A DNA stretch of 55,607 nt from an uncultured Prevotellaceae bacterium (GCA_937900485.1 CALCEL010000074.1:1-55607), one strand, 5' to 3'; counted from the stretch's first letter, positions 43,612 to 53,157 are shown. Notes: generated from the sequence alone by a model not told the origin. Program-made: numbers and translations.

Positions 43612-44928
43612 TTATTTGTTGAGACTTTCCATTTCGAGTGATGCCCAGATGAAAGGTCCGATACCTTTTGGGTCGTTGTCTCTTATCGTCTCGTTGATAT
43701 AATAGTTGAACGAACCGTCTCTTTTCCTGTTCTCCCTCAATGGTTTCTTTGAGCCGGTCTTCAGTAAAGCCTCGTCAACCTCGTCGCTGCGTCCGGGTCC
43801 CAGGCCAGCCACGGCGCAGCATCGTGTGAGAGATATCGTGCTGTCGGCGTCGTGTCTGATGAACTCGCGTGTTATGCCATCGTACGCTTTTACGCCAGCG
43901 TCCCTGTACTTTCTTCCCACATAGCCCTTGTTGTAAGCCTTTAGAAGTGTGTAGGCGAACATTGACGAACAGGTTGACTCGAGATAGTTACCCTCCTTGT
44001 TAGGGCAGTCTGTCACCTGCCACCACAGTCCGGAGTCTTGGTCTTGCCATCTTGTCAAGTTGTTGAGGCATCTTCTCAGAGTCTTGATGATTTGTTTTCT
44101 ACCGTCATAGTTATCCGGCATGGCGTCCAGCATCTCTATAAGTGCCATGCAGAACCATCCTTGAGCTCTTCCCCAGCAATGACGGCTTTGTCCGCTGGCG
44201 TTGTCAGCCCAGAACATGTTTCTGTTTTCGTCGTATGCGTGTCTGTTCAGTCCCGTCTTTTTGTCATACGTCCTCTGGTAGGTCATTGTCACTTGTCTCA
44301 CGGCGTCATCATAGACTCGTGTACGGGTTTCTTTGTCGCGGAAGGAGTCTGTGGACAAGACTCTGAAAGGCAGTCCCATGAATATGCCGTCCAGCCACAC
44401 CTGATATGCGTATATCGCTTTGTGCCAGTAGACGCTGTCCGTCTTCGTCCTTGGCTGTCTGTCGGTCTGTTCTAGCAATGTCTTTATCGCTATTCGTGTC
44501 TTTTCCCGTGGTGTCTCCTTGTGCATCTTTATCAGGAGATGTCCGGGGCGAAGATTGTCAAGGTTGAAGTCGTTAAGCCTGTAGCCCCTTATTGAGCCGT
44601 CGTCGCAGACAAGAGAGTCGACGTATCCTTTGCAGAAGTCAAGTATCGTCTGGTCTCCGCATCTCGTGTATGTGTCGTACATTGCCTCAAGCTCAATACC
44701 GGTGGCGTAACTCCATTTCGGTTTGTCAGAGAAGTCGAGGGACTTGTTCTGATGTCTTTTCATCTCCGAGTACGTCATCCATTCGCTGTATTTCCTCATG
44801 GCAGATGTGCCTTTAGTTGTTAGGTTCGTCGAAGATACGTTACTGCTGTCTTGCGCATACATGTCAGACGTTATGGTCATTCCCAATGATGACGCTAATA
44901 AAGAGATGATGAGTGTCGTAGTTTTCAT
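43612..44928 (-). CDS. GH105 / GH88-type unsaturated uronyl hydrolase
   Basis: The protein has 438 residues, with a signal peptide (MKTTTLIISLLASSLGMTIT...YAQ). The alpha/alpha-barrel carries landmarks of unsaturated rhamnogalacturonyl hydrolases: WSYATGIELEAMYDTY near the start, YQVWLDGIFMGLPF, FWADNASGQSRHCWGRAQGW, a region with WWQVTDCPNKEGNYLEST, and SSMFAYTLLKAYNKGY. These enzymes remove the 4,5-unsaturated galacturonic acid left by pectate or rhamnogalacturonan lyases, in the periplasm. No lyase or SusCD pair is adjacent, so it acts as an orphan enzyme. The start was moved to MKTTTL, nine codons inside the longest frame. Confidence 0.9.
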   Translation of the reverse strand: MKTTTLIISLLASSLGMTITSDMYAQDSSNVSSTNLTTKGTSAMRKYSEWMTYSEMKRHQNKSLDFSDKPKWSYATGIELEAMYDTYTRCGDQTILDFCKGYVDSLVCDDGSIRGYRLNDFNLDNLRPGHLLIKMHKETPREKTRIAIKTLLEQTDRQPRTKTDSVYWHKAIYAYQVWLDGIFMGLPFRVLSTDSFRDKETRTRVYDDAVRQVTMTYQRTYDKKTGLNRHAYDENRNMFWADNASGQSRHCWGRAQGWFCMALIEMLDAMPDNYDGRKQIIKTLRRCLNNLTRWQDQDSGLWWQVTDCPNKEGNYLESTCSSMFAYTLLKAYNKGYVGRKYRDAGVKAYDGITREFIRHDADSTISLTRCCAVAGLGPGRSDEVDEALLKTGSKKPLRENRKRDGSFNYYINETIRDNDPKGIGPFIWASLEMESLNK

Positions 44929-44943
44929 AGGATAGGATAAGTG

Positions 44944-44983
44944 AAAAAACGGCAAACAACAATACGTGTTTGTTGTTTGCCGT
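44944..44983 (-). terminator. Terminator of the metY gene
   Basis: On the minus strand: ACGGCAAACAACAA pairs perfectly with TTGTTGTTTGCCGT, followed by T. It lies 14 bp past the stop. Confidence 0.85.
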
Positions 44984-44997
44984 ATGATGAGTTGTCT

Positions 44998-46275
44998 TTA
45001 CATCTTGCTCATGGCCTGCTCGATGTCCGCGATGATGTCATCACAGTCCTCGATGCCGACAGACAAGCGTATGAGGTCTGGTGCCACGCCGGCGTCGCGG
45101 AGTTGCTCGTCACTCATCTGTCTGTGCGTGTGGCTCGCAGGGTGCAGCACGCATGTTCTTGCGTCAGCCACGTGTGTCACGATTGAGATGAAGTCGAGGT
45201 TGTCCATGAATTTTATGGCGTCCTCACGTGTGCCCTTAAGTCCGAAGGCTATCACGCCGCATGAGCCGTTAGGCAGGTATTTCTTTCCCAGCTCGTAGTA
45301 CTTGTTGCCTGGCAGTCCGCAGTAGTTCACCCAAGCCACTCGTTCGTTCTTCTCAAGCCACTCTGCAATCTTCTGAGCGTTGGCGCAGTGCTGTCTCACT
45401 CTCAGGTGCAGAGTCTCGAGTCCGAGGTTGAGGAGGAAGGAGTTCTGAGGAGCAGGGATGCTTCCGAGGTCTCTCATCAGCTGGCTCACCAGTTTGGTGC
45501 AGTATGCCATCTTGCCGAAAGACTTGGTGTATGTGAGTCCGTGATAGCTCTCGTCTGGGGTGGTCAGTCCCTTGAACTTGTCGCCGTAAGCCTCCCAGTC
45601 GAAGTTGCCGGAGTCGACGACAGCGCCGCCGACCTGAGTGGCGTGTCCGTCCATATACTTGGTCGTGGAGTGAGTGACGATGTCACATCCCCACTCAAAA
45701 GGACGACAGTTGATAGGTGTGGCGAAAGTGTTGTCCACGATCAGTGGCACTCCGTGCTTGTGCGCCATCTTGGCGAAACGCTCTATGTCGAAGACGTTAC
45801 CTCCCGGATTAGATATTGTCTCTCCGAAGAAACATTTTGTGTTGGGCTTGAATGCGGCCTCTATCCTCTCGTCGTCCCAGTCCGGGTCTACGAACGTGCA
45901 TTCGATGCCGAGTTTTTTCATTGTCACTCCGAACAGGTTGAATGTACCTCCGTATATAGTGTTGGAAGTGATGAAGTGGTCACCGGCTTCGCATATGTTG
46001 AAGATGGCGTAGAAGTTGGCTGCCTGTCCTGATGACGTGAGCACTGCGCCGACACCGCCCTCCAGAGCTGCGATCTTCTTCGCTACGGCGTCATTAGTAG
46101 GGTTGGCGAGTCGTGTGTAGAAATATCCGCTATCCTTGAGGTCGAAGAGACGGGCCATCTGGTCGCTTGTGTCATACTTGAATGTCGTACTCTGCCATAT
46201 GGGTAGCTGTTGCGGCTCTCCCTTGGTTGGCTTCCATCCACCATGGATACAAATTGTTCCGAGATTTTTTTTCAT
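44998..46275 (-). CDS. metY: O-acetylhomoserine sulfhydrylase (PLP, Cys/Met metabolism family)
   Basis: The protein has 425 residues. A PLP enzyme of the cystathionine gamma-synthase superfamily with the PLP lysine K206 in THSTTKYMDGHATQVGG. GYFYTRLANPTNDAVAKKIA and SSGQAANFYAIFNI are typical, as is the long C-terminal region HVADARTCVLHPASHTHRQM of the MetY/CysD branch. It makes homocysteine from O-acetylhomoserine and sulfide, the direct sulfhydrylation route to methionine. The gene upstream (46313) is 37 bp away and probably in the same transcript. Confidence 0.93.
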   Translation of the reverse strand: MKKNLGTICIHGGWKPTKGEPQQLPIWQSTTFKYDTSDQMARLFDLKDSGYFYTRLANPTNDAVAKKIAALEGGVGAVLTSSGQAANFYAIFNICEAGDHFITSNTIYGGTFNLFGVTMKKLGIECTFVDPDWDDERIEAAFKPNTKCFFGETISNPGGNVFDIERFAKMAHKHGVPLIVDNTFATPINCRPFEWGCDIVTHSTTKYMDGHATQVGGAVVDSGNFDWEAYGDKFKGLTTPDESYHGLTYTKSFGKMAYCTKLVSQLMRDLGSIPAPQNSFLLNLGLETLHLRVRQHCANAQKIAEWLEKNERVAWVNYCGLPGNKYYELGKKYLPNGSCGVIAFGLKGTREDAIKFMDNLDFISIVTHVADARTCVLHPASHTHRQMSDEQLRDAGVAPDLIRLSVGIEDCDDIIADIEQAMSKM

Positions 46276-46312
46276 GTGAAGTTTTATTTATTATTGTTGT
46301 ATTTTGCTGTTG

Positions 46313-46801
46313 TTAATTTTGTTCTGCTTTGTTTTTGTCTTCAAGGTACTCCGCGAAGATTCTGGCTGCGCTCTCTACCTTTGCGGCGCAAGGTCTTTTC
46401 TTGTAGTACTCGGCAGTCCGCTCTGATGCCACATAGCTTGATGCTGCCTTGTTGTTGCCGTTGATGCCCAGTATCTCTGCGCAGATTATTGATCCGTTCT
46501 GCTCCTTGGATTTGTTCAGCAGGCTTTGTACCACTTTGTAGCAGTGTGACTTGCCATTCCTGTCGTCTCCCTCTGTCTGTCCGCAGTCCAGTCCGACAAG
46601 CGCCACGATGCCAGATACTGCTCCGCACATCATTCGCATTCTTCCAACACCGCCGCCGAATCCGGCTGCTATTTTTTTTGCAGTATTGTCGTCCAGTCCG
46701 TATATGTCGGCGAAAGCGGCTAAGACGCTTTGGCAGCATCCGTAGCCTTGCATGAAGAGATCCACGGATTTCTTGATCCTGTCCTCACAGTCTTGTGTCA
46801 T
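46313..46801 (-). CDS. C_GCAxxG_C_C family redox-type protein
   Basis: The protein has 162 residues with the spaced cysteines of the C_GCAxxG_C_C family: GYGCCQSVLAAFADI, FGGGVGRMRMMCGAVSGIVA, then LDCGQ, HCYK, IICAEI and KRPCAAKV. The protein is probably cytoplasmic and binds a metal or cluster; the function of the family is not established. It lies just upstream of metY with a 37-bp gap, so a link to sulfur metabolism is a reasonable inference. A TATCTTTG element lies upstream on the minus strand at 46828-46835. Confidence 0.88.
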   Translation of the reverse strand: MTQDCEDRIKKSVDLFMQGYGCCQSVLAAFADIYGLDDNTAKKIAAGFGGGVGRMRMMCGAVSGIVALVGLDCGQTEGDDRNGKSHCYKVVQSLLNKSKEQNGSIICAEILGINGNNKAASSYVASERTAEYYKKRPCAAKVESAARIFAEYLEDKNKAEQN

Positions 46802-46835
46802 TATTCTCTGTCTATTATATTACCCTGCAAAGATA

Positions 46836-47101
46836 CGTTATTATTTTGTTTCTAAAAATCCATGTTCTGCCTTTTTGCGTTATTCTGATGTGTATGACGT
46901 GTAAAGCACCAGGGGCATGAGTTGTTAGATGTCTTTTTTTGTGTTCGTCAATGAGTATGGTCTCTTCTGTTTTTTATGGCGAAATAGCTGTAATTATATG
47001 GAAAATGGATATTGTTGTACTTTATTTCAAATTTATTTTTCTTATATGTCAAGAAAACGAATTTATAAGTGTTTTTTTGATAAAAAACTTTCGATATATT
47101 A
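46836..47101. other. AT-rich spacer before the small peptide unit
   Basis: I see no gene, repeat or hairpin in this stretch. It leads into a promoter at 47102. Confidence 0.5.
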
Positions 47102-47132
47102 TTGCGTTTTAAAATAATTATTGCCATATTTG
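47102..47132 (+). promoter_or_regulatory. Promoter of the small peptide unit
   Basis: TTG at 47102-47104, 20 bp, CATATTTG at 47125-47132 (one mismatch to TAnnTTTG). Confidence 0.55.
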
Positions 47133-47225
47133 CGATGTAGCATAATAGAATATAAAAGAAAAAAGTTTAGTGTAGAGGAAATCATGCGTTTTTTTATGAA
47201 TACTCACCCTTTAAATCTTATTTTT

Positions 47226-47330
47226 ATGAAAACAACAGATCTTAACCTAGAAGGAACTTACATTGAGTTATCAGCGACTTGTAACAAAGAGGAGATTAAG
47301 AATGAGATAGGAAATGAAGTTTGGTACTAG
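47226..47330 (+). CDS. Possible 34-residue peptide
   Basis: A short frame within a self-contained unit: promoter at 47102-47132, terminator at 47413. It starts MKTTDLNLEGTYIELS and ends EIGNEVWY, is acidic, and has one cysteine (SATCNKEE). An in-frame ATG at 47184 would add 14 residues. There is no signal peptide or Gly-Gly cleavage motif. The plus-one frame stays open past the stop (reading ...LVSVADDRFIACFGNVTTC), so a frameshifted longer gene is an alternative. I do not recognise a family. Confidence 0.35.
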   Translation: MKTTDLNLEGTYIELSATCNKEEIKNEIGNEVWY

Positions 47331-47412
47331 TCTCTGTAGCTGATGATAGGTTTATTGCGTGTTTCGGAAACGTTACCACATGTTTGTTTTTTTGTATTAA
47401 AACACCATAAAG

Positions 47413-47456
47413 AAAAGCCATTCTCACTTAAAGTGGAAATGGCTTTTTGTTTTTGT
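47413..47456. terminator. Bidirectional terminator between small peptide unit and GH2 gene
   Basis: AAAAGCCATT pairs with AATGGCTTTTT with an inner CACTT/AAGTG pairing. T runs follow on the plus strand, and TTTTCTTTA on the minus strand. Confidence 0.75.
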
Positions 47457-47503
47457 GTGGTGATGGTCACGTCGGGCTTGCTATGGCTGGGTGTGACATG
47501 CCT

Positions 47504-50326
47504 TTACTGAGGAATCTTATAGTCGGTCTCGTTCTTGACTCCCTGTATGTCTCTGATAGTGGACTCTTCTCGCAGCAAGGTGTTTAGATTCTCTTGGCTG
47601 AGAGCAAAGTCCGGGTTGAACTCTTCTGACATCATGTAGTCGTATATGGCTTTCTCAAACCATCTGCCTTCAATATGTTTCTCTGTCTCTGACATGTCTG
47701 TCGTGCATATGAGAAGTTTTCCGTCTCCAACCTTGAATTCCATGAGTATCCCCAGTTTGTGATTACGCTCCACATTGTCAACAACCTGAATAATCGGACG
47801 GTAAGTGTCGGGAAGACGATTGAGTATCAGAGGACGACTGTTTCTTGCTATCGTCCACCATTGCCAGTCTGTCCGTCCGTCGGTCGGGAACTCGTTGAAC
47901 AGGGGGTGGTCGGCGTCCATGCACATGCCTAACGTGCCAGGTGACACGGGTTTGTTGTTGTTCTCTGAGATTGTCTTGAACATGGCGTAGTTCCAGTAGT
48001 CGGGCGTGAACAGACCGCCTACACTCTGCTTCTCGATGTCCTTGTGCCTTGGAGTCAAGAGGACGCAGGCACCAGCGCACAGCTTGTCCATGACGTCTCG
48101 GCTTATCTGCTCCACATGTATTATCTCATCATGCTCTTCCGTGTTCCGAATTTTCGGGAATGCCCACAGAGAGTATGTGTTTTGATATTTGTCACATGTC
48201 AGTGTCATGTTTATTTTTGTCGGTACGCTGATGTTAGGCAGCTCAACGTGTAGCTTCCCCACATCGGTGACATCGCCTTGAGTGAAGATGCATCCGTGAA
48301 AAACTTTCGTCAAGATATCCTCTTCCGAGTCAGCCTTGGTGAGGCGTACTTTGACGTTACCCATTATGTCGTTCTCTGTGTAGTTGCAGGCATTGACGAT
48401 GATGTCAAGCCCTTGTTCTGAGTCGAAGCACAGGCTGTCCATTCTTGCCAGCAACGTGAATGGACTGCAGAAATCACGGAAGCCCTCAGGGCTTATCAGA
48501 CCTTTGCTGTCCATGAAGGCGTCGAGGATGCCCACCAACGCCGTACCTTGTCCCGGGTAATCTTTTATGTCAAGAATCTCAAATCCTCCGAACTCCGGAG
48601 TCCTGAGACAGTATTCCATGTCCGCTTTGTAGCAGTTGACCGCCCATTTTCCTGTCGTCTCGTGAAATTCCTTGACGTGTTGAAGCATACCTTTGTCTTT
48701 TATTCTCTCACGGAACACTTGCAGGTTGTATGGTTTCAGTATGCCCTTGTATTTGACTATGTCGCTGTAGTCGGGGTAGATCTGGAACTGTGCGCTCTCG
48801 TGACTTATTATCGGTCGCGGGCAGAGCGTGACGGCATGGGTGTAGTCTTTGCTCGTTCCGGGTCGCATGCTGTTGAGGATGCCGCCGTCTTCTGCGTCGG
48901 CGAAGGAGAAGGAGCTTCTCGTGTGTGTGTCAAATCTGTCTCCGCCACCAACTCTGCATGTCACCATGTAGTCCTCTCCGTCTTGCGCTCCTCGCCAGCC
49001 GAGCCAGTTGTTGGCTCCGAAACAGTAGAGTCTGCGAGGGTCTGTGTGTCGTAGGCTGTCCAGCCATTCTCTCATGACATCCACGTCGCCCCACATTTCA
49101 TTTCCAAGTCCAAGCATCATGAATGAGGGGTGGTTACCGAAGTGGTCTAATGTCGTGAAGGCCTCGTTGAGTAAGAATCTGTTCGTGGATTCGTTGTTCC
49201 TGTCGATGCTGCCCCAGGCGGGAAGCTCACATTGCAGATACATGCCCACGATGTCGGCTGCGGTGAAAGCTGCCTCGGGTGGGGTGTACGAGTGGAATCT
49301 GTAGTGGTTGATGCCGTAGCTTTTCGCTCTTAGGAATAACTCTCTCCATTGCTCCACGTTTGTCGGGGCGTATCCTGTGAGAGGAAAAACACAGGCGTCG
49401 TGTGTGCCTCGTAGAAACACGTACTTGTCGTTCATCTTGAATCGTCTTCCCTCCGTTTCAAACTTACGCATTCCGAACTGTGTGACTTTCGTGTCACCGC
49501 CTTTTTTTTTAGCTATGCTGACCGTGAGCTGGTAAAGAGAAGGGTGGAACTCATTCCACAGCTGCGGACTGTCGCCGAGGTCCAATGACGTGGTTATCAC
49601 GTTGCGTCCTTCCTCAGCGTATGCGCTGATGGTCTGTGATATGTCGTCGTTCCAGGTCTGCCCATCGTTCCATAACCTTGTGGATAAGTCAATCTTTAAT
49701 TTTTTTCTTTCAGGACTGACGAGGTATATGTCTATCTTAGCACTCTTGTTGTCAACGTCTGGATATACTTTGACGTCCTCAATGTATGTCTCGGGACGTA
49801 ATTCTATGTAAAAGTCTCCGAGTATGCCGTTCCAATTGGTTTGTGTGGCGTCGCTCCATGCGTGAGAACCGCGCACAATGTCTGGTACAGTGTTGTCGCA
49901 ATTGTCTACTATGATTTTGAACAGGTGTTTTCCGCTTGTGATGCCGGAAATGTCATATCTGTGCGGAGCGTACAGCTGGTTGATGTGACCGACCGTGTCT
50001 TTGTCCACAATCAGTGTGCTGCATTTAGTGCGTTCCATGTGAAGGCACAGTGTGCCCTCTGTGAATTCTTCAGGTATGTCAATGCTCTTAGTGTATTCCA
50101 CCTTACCCCTGTATGAGTATTCCCTGGTAAGTTGCGAGGTGCATGTGGAGTCTGTGTTTCTCGTTCCGAGTCTGTTCTCGTCAGTTGTGCCTGGTAGCAC
50201 ACATTTGCCGAGGTTAGTGTCCCATGTGCCGCTCAGATCTATTCGTTTACGTCTTGGCTGTTCTGTCTGACACACGGAAGATGTGCAGGTGAGAAACGCT
50301 AAGACTATCAGTGTTATGTGTTTCAT
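47504..50326 (-). CDS. GH2 family glycoside hydrolase, secreted
   Basis: The protein has 940 residues, with a signal peptide (MKHITLIVLAFLTCTSSVCQ). The GH2 order is a sugar-binding jelly roll (about 30-190, with IDLSGTWDTNLGKCVLPGTT), an immunoglobulin-like domain (about 190-300), and a TIM barrel (about 300-600) with acid/base E410 in MLGLGNEMWGD and probable nucleophile E510 in PIISHESAQFQIYPDY. A C-terminal region of about 340 residues follows, with no assignment. The sequence is far from LacZ. Together with the divergent GH95 gene it probably trims side chains of pectin or hemicellulose, for example as a glucuronidase or galactosidase, but the exact sugar cannot be read. Confidence 0.87.
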   Translation of the reverse strand: MKHITLIVLAFLTCTSSVCQTEQPRRKRIDLSGTWDTNLGKCVLPGTTDENRLGTRNTDSTCTSQLTREYSYRGKVEYTKSIDIPEEFTEGTLCLHMERTKCSTLIVDKDTVGHINQLYAPHRYDISGITSGKHLFKIIVDNCDNTVPDIVRGSHAWSDATQTNWNGILGDFYIELRPETYIEDVKVYPDVDNKSAKIDIYLVSPERKKLKIDLSTRLWNDGQTWNDDISQTISAYAEEGRNVITTSLDLGDSPQLWNEFHPSLYQLTVSIAKKKGGDTKVTQFGMRKFETEGRRFKMNDKYVFLRGTHDACVFPLTGYAPTNVEQWRELFLRAKSYGINHYRFHSYTPPEAAFTAADIVGMYLQCELPAWGSIDRNNESTNRFLLNEAFTTLDHFGNHPSFMMLGLGNEMWGDVDVMREWLDSLRHTDPRRLYCFGANNWLGWRGAQDGEDYMVTCRVGGGDRFDTHTRSSFSFADAEDGGILNSMRPGTSKDYTHAVTLCPRPIISHESAQFQIYPDYSDIVKYKGILKPYNLQVFRERIKDKGMLQHVKEFHETTGKWAVNCYKADMEYCLRTPEFGGFEILDIKDYPGQGTALVGILDAFMDSKGLISPEGFRDFCSPFTLLARMDSLCFDSEQGLDIIVNACNYTENDIMGNVKVRLTKADSEEDILTKVFHGCIFTQGDVTDVGKLHVELPNISVPTKINMTLTCDKYQNTYSLWAFPKIRNTEEHDEIIHVEQISRDVMDKLCAGACVLLTPRHKDIEKQSVGGLFTPDYWNYAMFKTISENNNKPVSPGTLGMCMDADHPLFNEFPTDGRTDWQWWTIARNSRPLILNRLPDTYRPIIQVVDNVERNHKLGILMEFKVGDGKLLICTTDMSETEKHIEGRWFEKAIYDYMMSEEFNPDFALSQENLNTLLREESTIRDIQGVKNETDYKIPQ

Positions 50327-50570
50327 AAGATGCTTGTAGATTAGGTTTTGCTTGTGTTACAGGCTGTGAGGCGCCGTAGTCTTGACGCTTCGCTCACAAA
50401 TATAAGTATAATTTATGATTCCGCAGAACTGTGTGCCAAAATATGTGAGATGAGAGATACACATCACATAATATGTATAAGGGAAATAAATATTGTGTTC
50501 ATGACGTGTTTGTCGAATGATTATCTTATCTTTGTGTTCGTAACTTTTACCTTAACTAAACAAAATAAAA

Positions 50571-53054
50571 ATGATTTTTTCTGTAAAACGTAGAATTACG
50601 ACGTCTGCTTTGTTGATGTCTGTCGCTGTTATGACAACGTCTGCGCAAAGTGATGTCTTGCATTACAATCGTCCTGCTCTGTTTTTTGAGGAGGCTTTGC
50701 CTATTGGAAATGGAAATCTCGGTGCCATGGTGTATGGTGGAGTGAATGAGGAGAAACTCTCTCTCAATGATATCACATTGTGGACAGGTGAGCCTGATCA
50801 TGCCGTTTGGTCGAAGGACGCATATAAGGCGATTCCCTCTATAAGGGAGAGTCTCGACAAGGAAGACTACAAGACGGCGGATGCTCTGCAGCGTAATGTG
50901 CAAGGACATTACTCTGAGAGCTACCAGGCATTAGGTACGCTCACCGTCAGCAACGTCTGTTCCGGTCAGTTGGATGAGTCGGATGAGACGGCAATGGGAA
51001 GGATCGGATACGAGCGCTCGCTGGATATCTCAAGTGCGGTGGCTGGTGTCAAGTATTCCATGTCGGGAATTACGGATGTCCGCTACTTTGCCTCAGCTCC
51101 GGACTCTGTCATTGTGATGAGAATCAGTGACCAGAGTGTGTCCAACGCAAAAGGTGGCGCCACTAGAGTCTTCTCCTATCATTGTCAGTTGCCTCATACT
51201 GTGAAAGCAGAGGACAATGAGTTGATTATTGACGGCTACGCTGCTTACCATAGCATGCCAAGTTATACCAGCTCAGGTGAGAAGCATATGTATGACTCCA
51301 GCAGAGGTGTGCATTTCAGAACTATCATACATATCGAGAATAAAGATGGCAAGGTGTTTGTCAAGGACAATGACCAGCTTGTTCTTCAGGGATGCTCTGA
51401 CGCTGTGGTGTTAATCTCTAATGTTACAAGCTTTAACGGAAGTGATAAAGATCCTGTGAAGGAGGGTAGGGACTATAAGTCTCTCGTCCGTTCTCGTATT
51501 GACTCGGCGAAGGCAAAGGATTATGACATGTTGCTGTCGCGTCACAAAGAGGACTATAAAAAACTCTTTGACCGTTTTTCTATTGAATTCGGAACGACAG
51601 ACAAGTCCATATCTGCTTTGCCGACAGACCAGCAGCTGTATAAGTTTACGACGGAGAATCAGCGTAACCCAGACCTTGAGGAGCTTTACGTGCAGTACGG
51701 ACGTTACCTGCTGATCTCGTCATCTCGTACGGAGGGTGTCCCGGCCAATCTGCAGGGATTGTGGAACGAGAAGATACTGCCACCTTGGTCTTGTAACTAC
51801 ACTTCCAACATCAATGTTGAGGAGAATTACTGGCCGTCGGAGATTTGTAACCTGCCAGAGATGCATGAGTCGCTTCTCGGATTCATAAAGAAACTACCGC
51901 TCACCGGAACACAGACCGCAAAGGCTTATTATGGCGTCTCTGAAGGCTGGTGTCTCGCTCACAACACTGATATATGGGCGATGACGTGTCCTGTGGGGCT
52001 GAACGGCGGTGATCCTTCATGGGCTAACTGGAACATGGGTGGTGCGTGGATAAGTACGCATCTGTGGGAACATTACCTGTTCACTATGGACCAGGACTAC
52101 TTGCGTGATGTCTATCCTCTGCTGAAAGGTGCCGCGGACTTTTGTCTCGGATGGATGATTGAGAAGGACGGCTATCTTATGACTTCTCCGTGTACTTCTC
52201 CTGAGAATAAGTATGTGACAGATGGCGGCTACCATGGATGCTCTTTGTACGGAGGCTTCGCCGACATTGCTATGATTAAGGAATGTCTGACGAACACACG
52301 TGATGCCGCTGTTGTGCTTGGAGAGAGTAAAGAGTACGTCAAACGATTGGATGCGGCGATAGCAAAGTTGCTCCCTTATAGAGTGGGTAAGGATGGTAAC
52401 CTCCAGGAGTGGTACAATGACTGGAAGGATGAAGACCCGCAGCACCGTCATCAGTCTCATCTCTTTGGCTTGTTCCCAGGACATCATATCACTGTCGACG
52501 GCACGCCGGAGCTGGCTGCGGCATGTAAGCGTACACTTGAGATAAAGGGAGATAAGACGACAGGATGGAGTACTGGTTGGAGAGTCAACCTGCAGGCTCG
52601 TCTGCATGACGGCGAGAATGCTTACAAGATGTACAGGACTCTGCTCTCTTTCGTCCATCCTGACAATTATAGTGGTAAGGATAAGAGACGTGGTGGCGGC
52701 ACATACCCTAATCTGTTCGATGCGCATAGCCCTTTCCAGATTGACGGCAATTTCGGAGGCGCTGCGGGAGTGACAGAGATGCTTGTTCAGTCGTCAGTAG
52801 ACACAATGGGAAATACTAATGTCGAGTTGCTGCCAGCGATGCCTGCCGCATGGAAGGCGAACGGAAGTCTGGCGGGAGTGAGACTGAGAGGAGGGTATGA
52901 ATTGTCCTTGTCATGGCGTGACGGTAAGGTCGTCTCTTATACCATCAAGTCACACCGCAACTCGAAAGGTGTTGTGAAAGTCAGCTTGCCTGGTGGTAAG
53001 AGTCAGATAAAGAAAGTGCCTGCCAGAGGCGAGGTGCGTGGACGTGGCGTATAA
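50571..53054 (+). CDS. GH95 alpha-L-fucosidase / alpha-L-galactosidase
   Basis: The protein has 827 residues, with a signal peptide (TSALLMSVAVMTTSAQ). It has the N-terminal beta domain (YNRPALFFEEALPIGNGNLG) and the alpha/alpha barrel with the GH95 catalytic set: the Asn pair N413/N415 in YTSNINVEENYWPSEI, E545 in PCTSPENKY, and D725 in IDGNFGGAAGVTEM. HRHQSHLFGLFPG and GWSTGWRVNLQARL are also typical. These enzymes remove terminal alpha-1,2-linked L-fucose or L-galactose from xyloglucan, pectin or host glycans. The gene is divergent from the GH2 gene across 244 bp and carries a TATCTTTG element at 50527-50534. Confidence 0.93.
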   Translation: MIFSVKRRITTSALLMSVAVMTTSAQSDVLHYNRPALFFEEALPIGNGNLGAMVYGGVNEEKLSLNDITLWTGEPDHAVWSKDAYKAIPSIRESLDKEDYKTADALQRNVQGHYSESYQALGTLTVSNVCSGQLDESDETAMGRIGYERSLDISSAVAGVKYSMSGITDVRYFASAPDSVIVMRISDQSVSNAKGGATRVFSYHCQLPHTVKAEDNELIIDGYAAYHSMPSYTSSGEKHMYDSSRGVHFRTIIHIENKDGKVFVKDNDQLVLQGCSDAVVLISNVTSFNGSDKDPVKEGRDYKSLVRSRIDSAKAKDYDMLLSRHKEDYKKLFDRFSIEFGTTDKSISALPTDQQLYKFTTENQRNPDLEELYVQYGRYLLISSSRTEGVPANLQGLWNEKILPPWSCNYTSNINVEENYWPSEICNLPEMHESLLGFIKKLPLTGTQTAKAYYGVSEGWCLAHNTDIWAMTCPVGLNGGDPSWANWNMGGAWISTHLWEHYLFTMDQDYLRDVYPLLKGAADFCLGWMIEKDGYLMTSPCTSPENKYVTDGGYHGCSLYGGFADIAMIKECLTNTRDAAVVLGESKEYVKRLDAAIAKLLPYRVGKDGNLQEWYNDWKDEDPQHRHQSHLFGLFPGHHITVDGTPELAAACKRTLEIKGDKTTGWSTGWRVNLQARLHDGENAYKMYRTLLSFVHPDNYSGKDKRRGGGTYPNLFDAHSPFQIDGNFGGAAGVTEMLVQSSVDTMGNTNVELLPAMPAAWKANGSLAGVRLRGGYELSLSWRDGKVVSYTIKSHRNSKGVVKVSLPGGKSQIKKVPARGEVRGRGV

Positions 53055-53093
53055 GTCACGTCACGCCCTCGGCGACGGGCGTTGACTTGTTGC

Positions 53094-53136
53094 GTAAAAA
53101 AATAAGCGTGCGACCATTTGTCCGCACGCTTTTTAT
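53094..53136. terminator. Bidirectional terminator between GH95 and aldolase genes
   Basis: AAGCGTGCG pairs with CGCACGCTT around ACCATTTGTC. There is a T run on the plus strand, and TTATTTTTTT on the minus strand for the aldolase gene. Confidence 0.85.
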
Positions 53137-53157
53137 TGTACTCTACTTAGTTTGCTA

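Noticed and set aside
45388..46032. Long antisense frame (214 codons) in metY
   Set aside because: A shadow of a real gene with clear family motifs on the other strand; no promoter or known domain.
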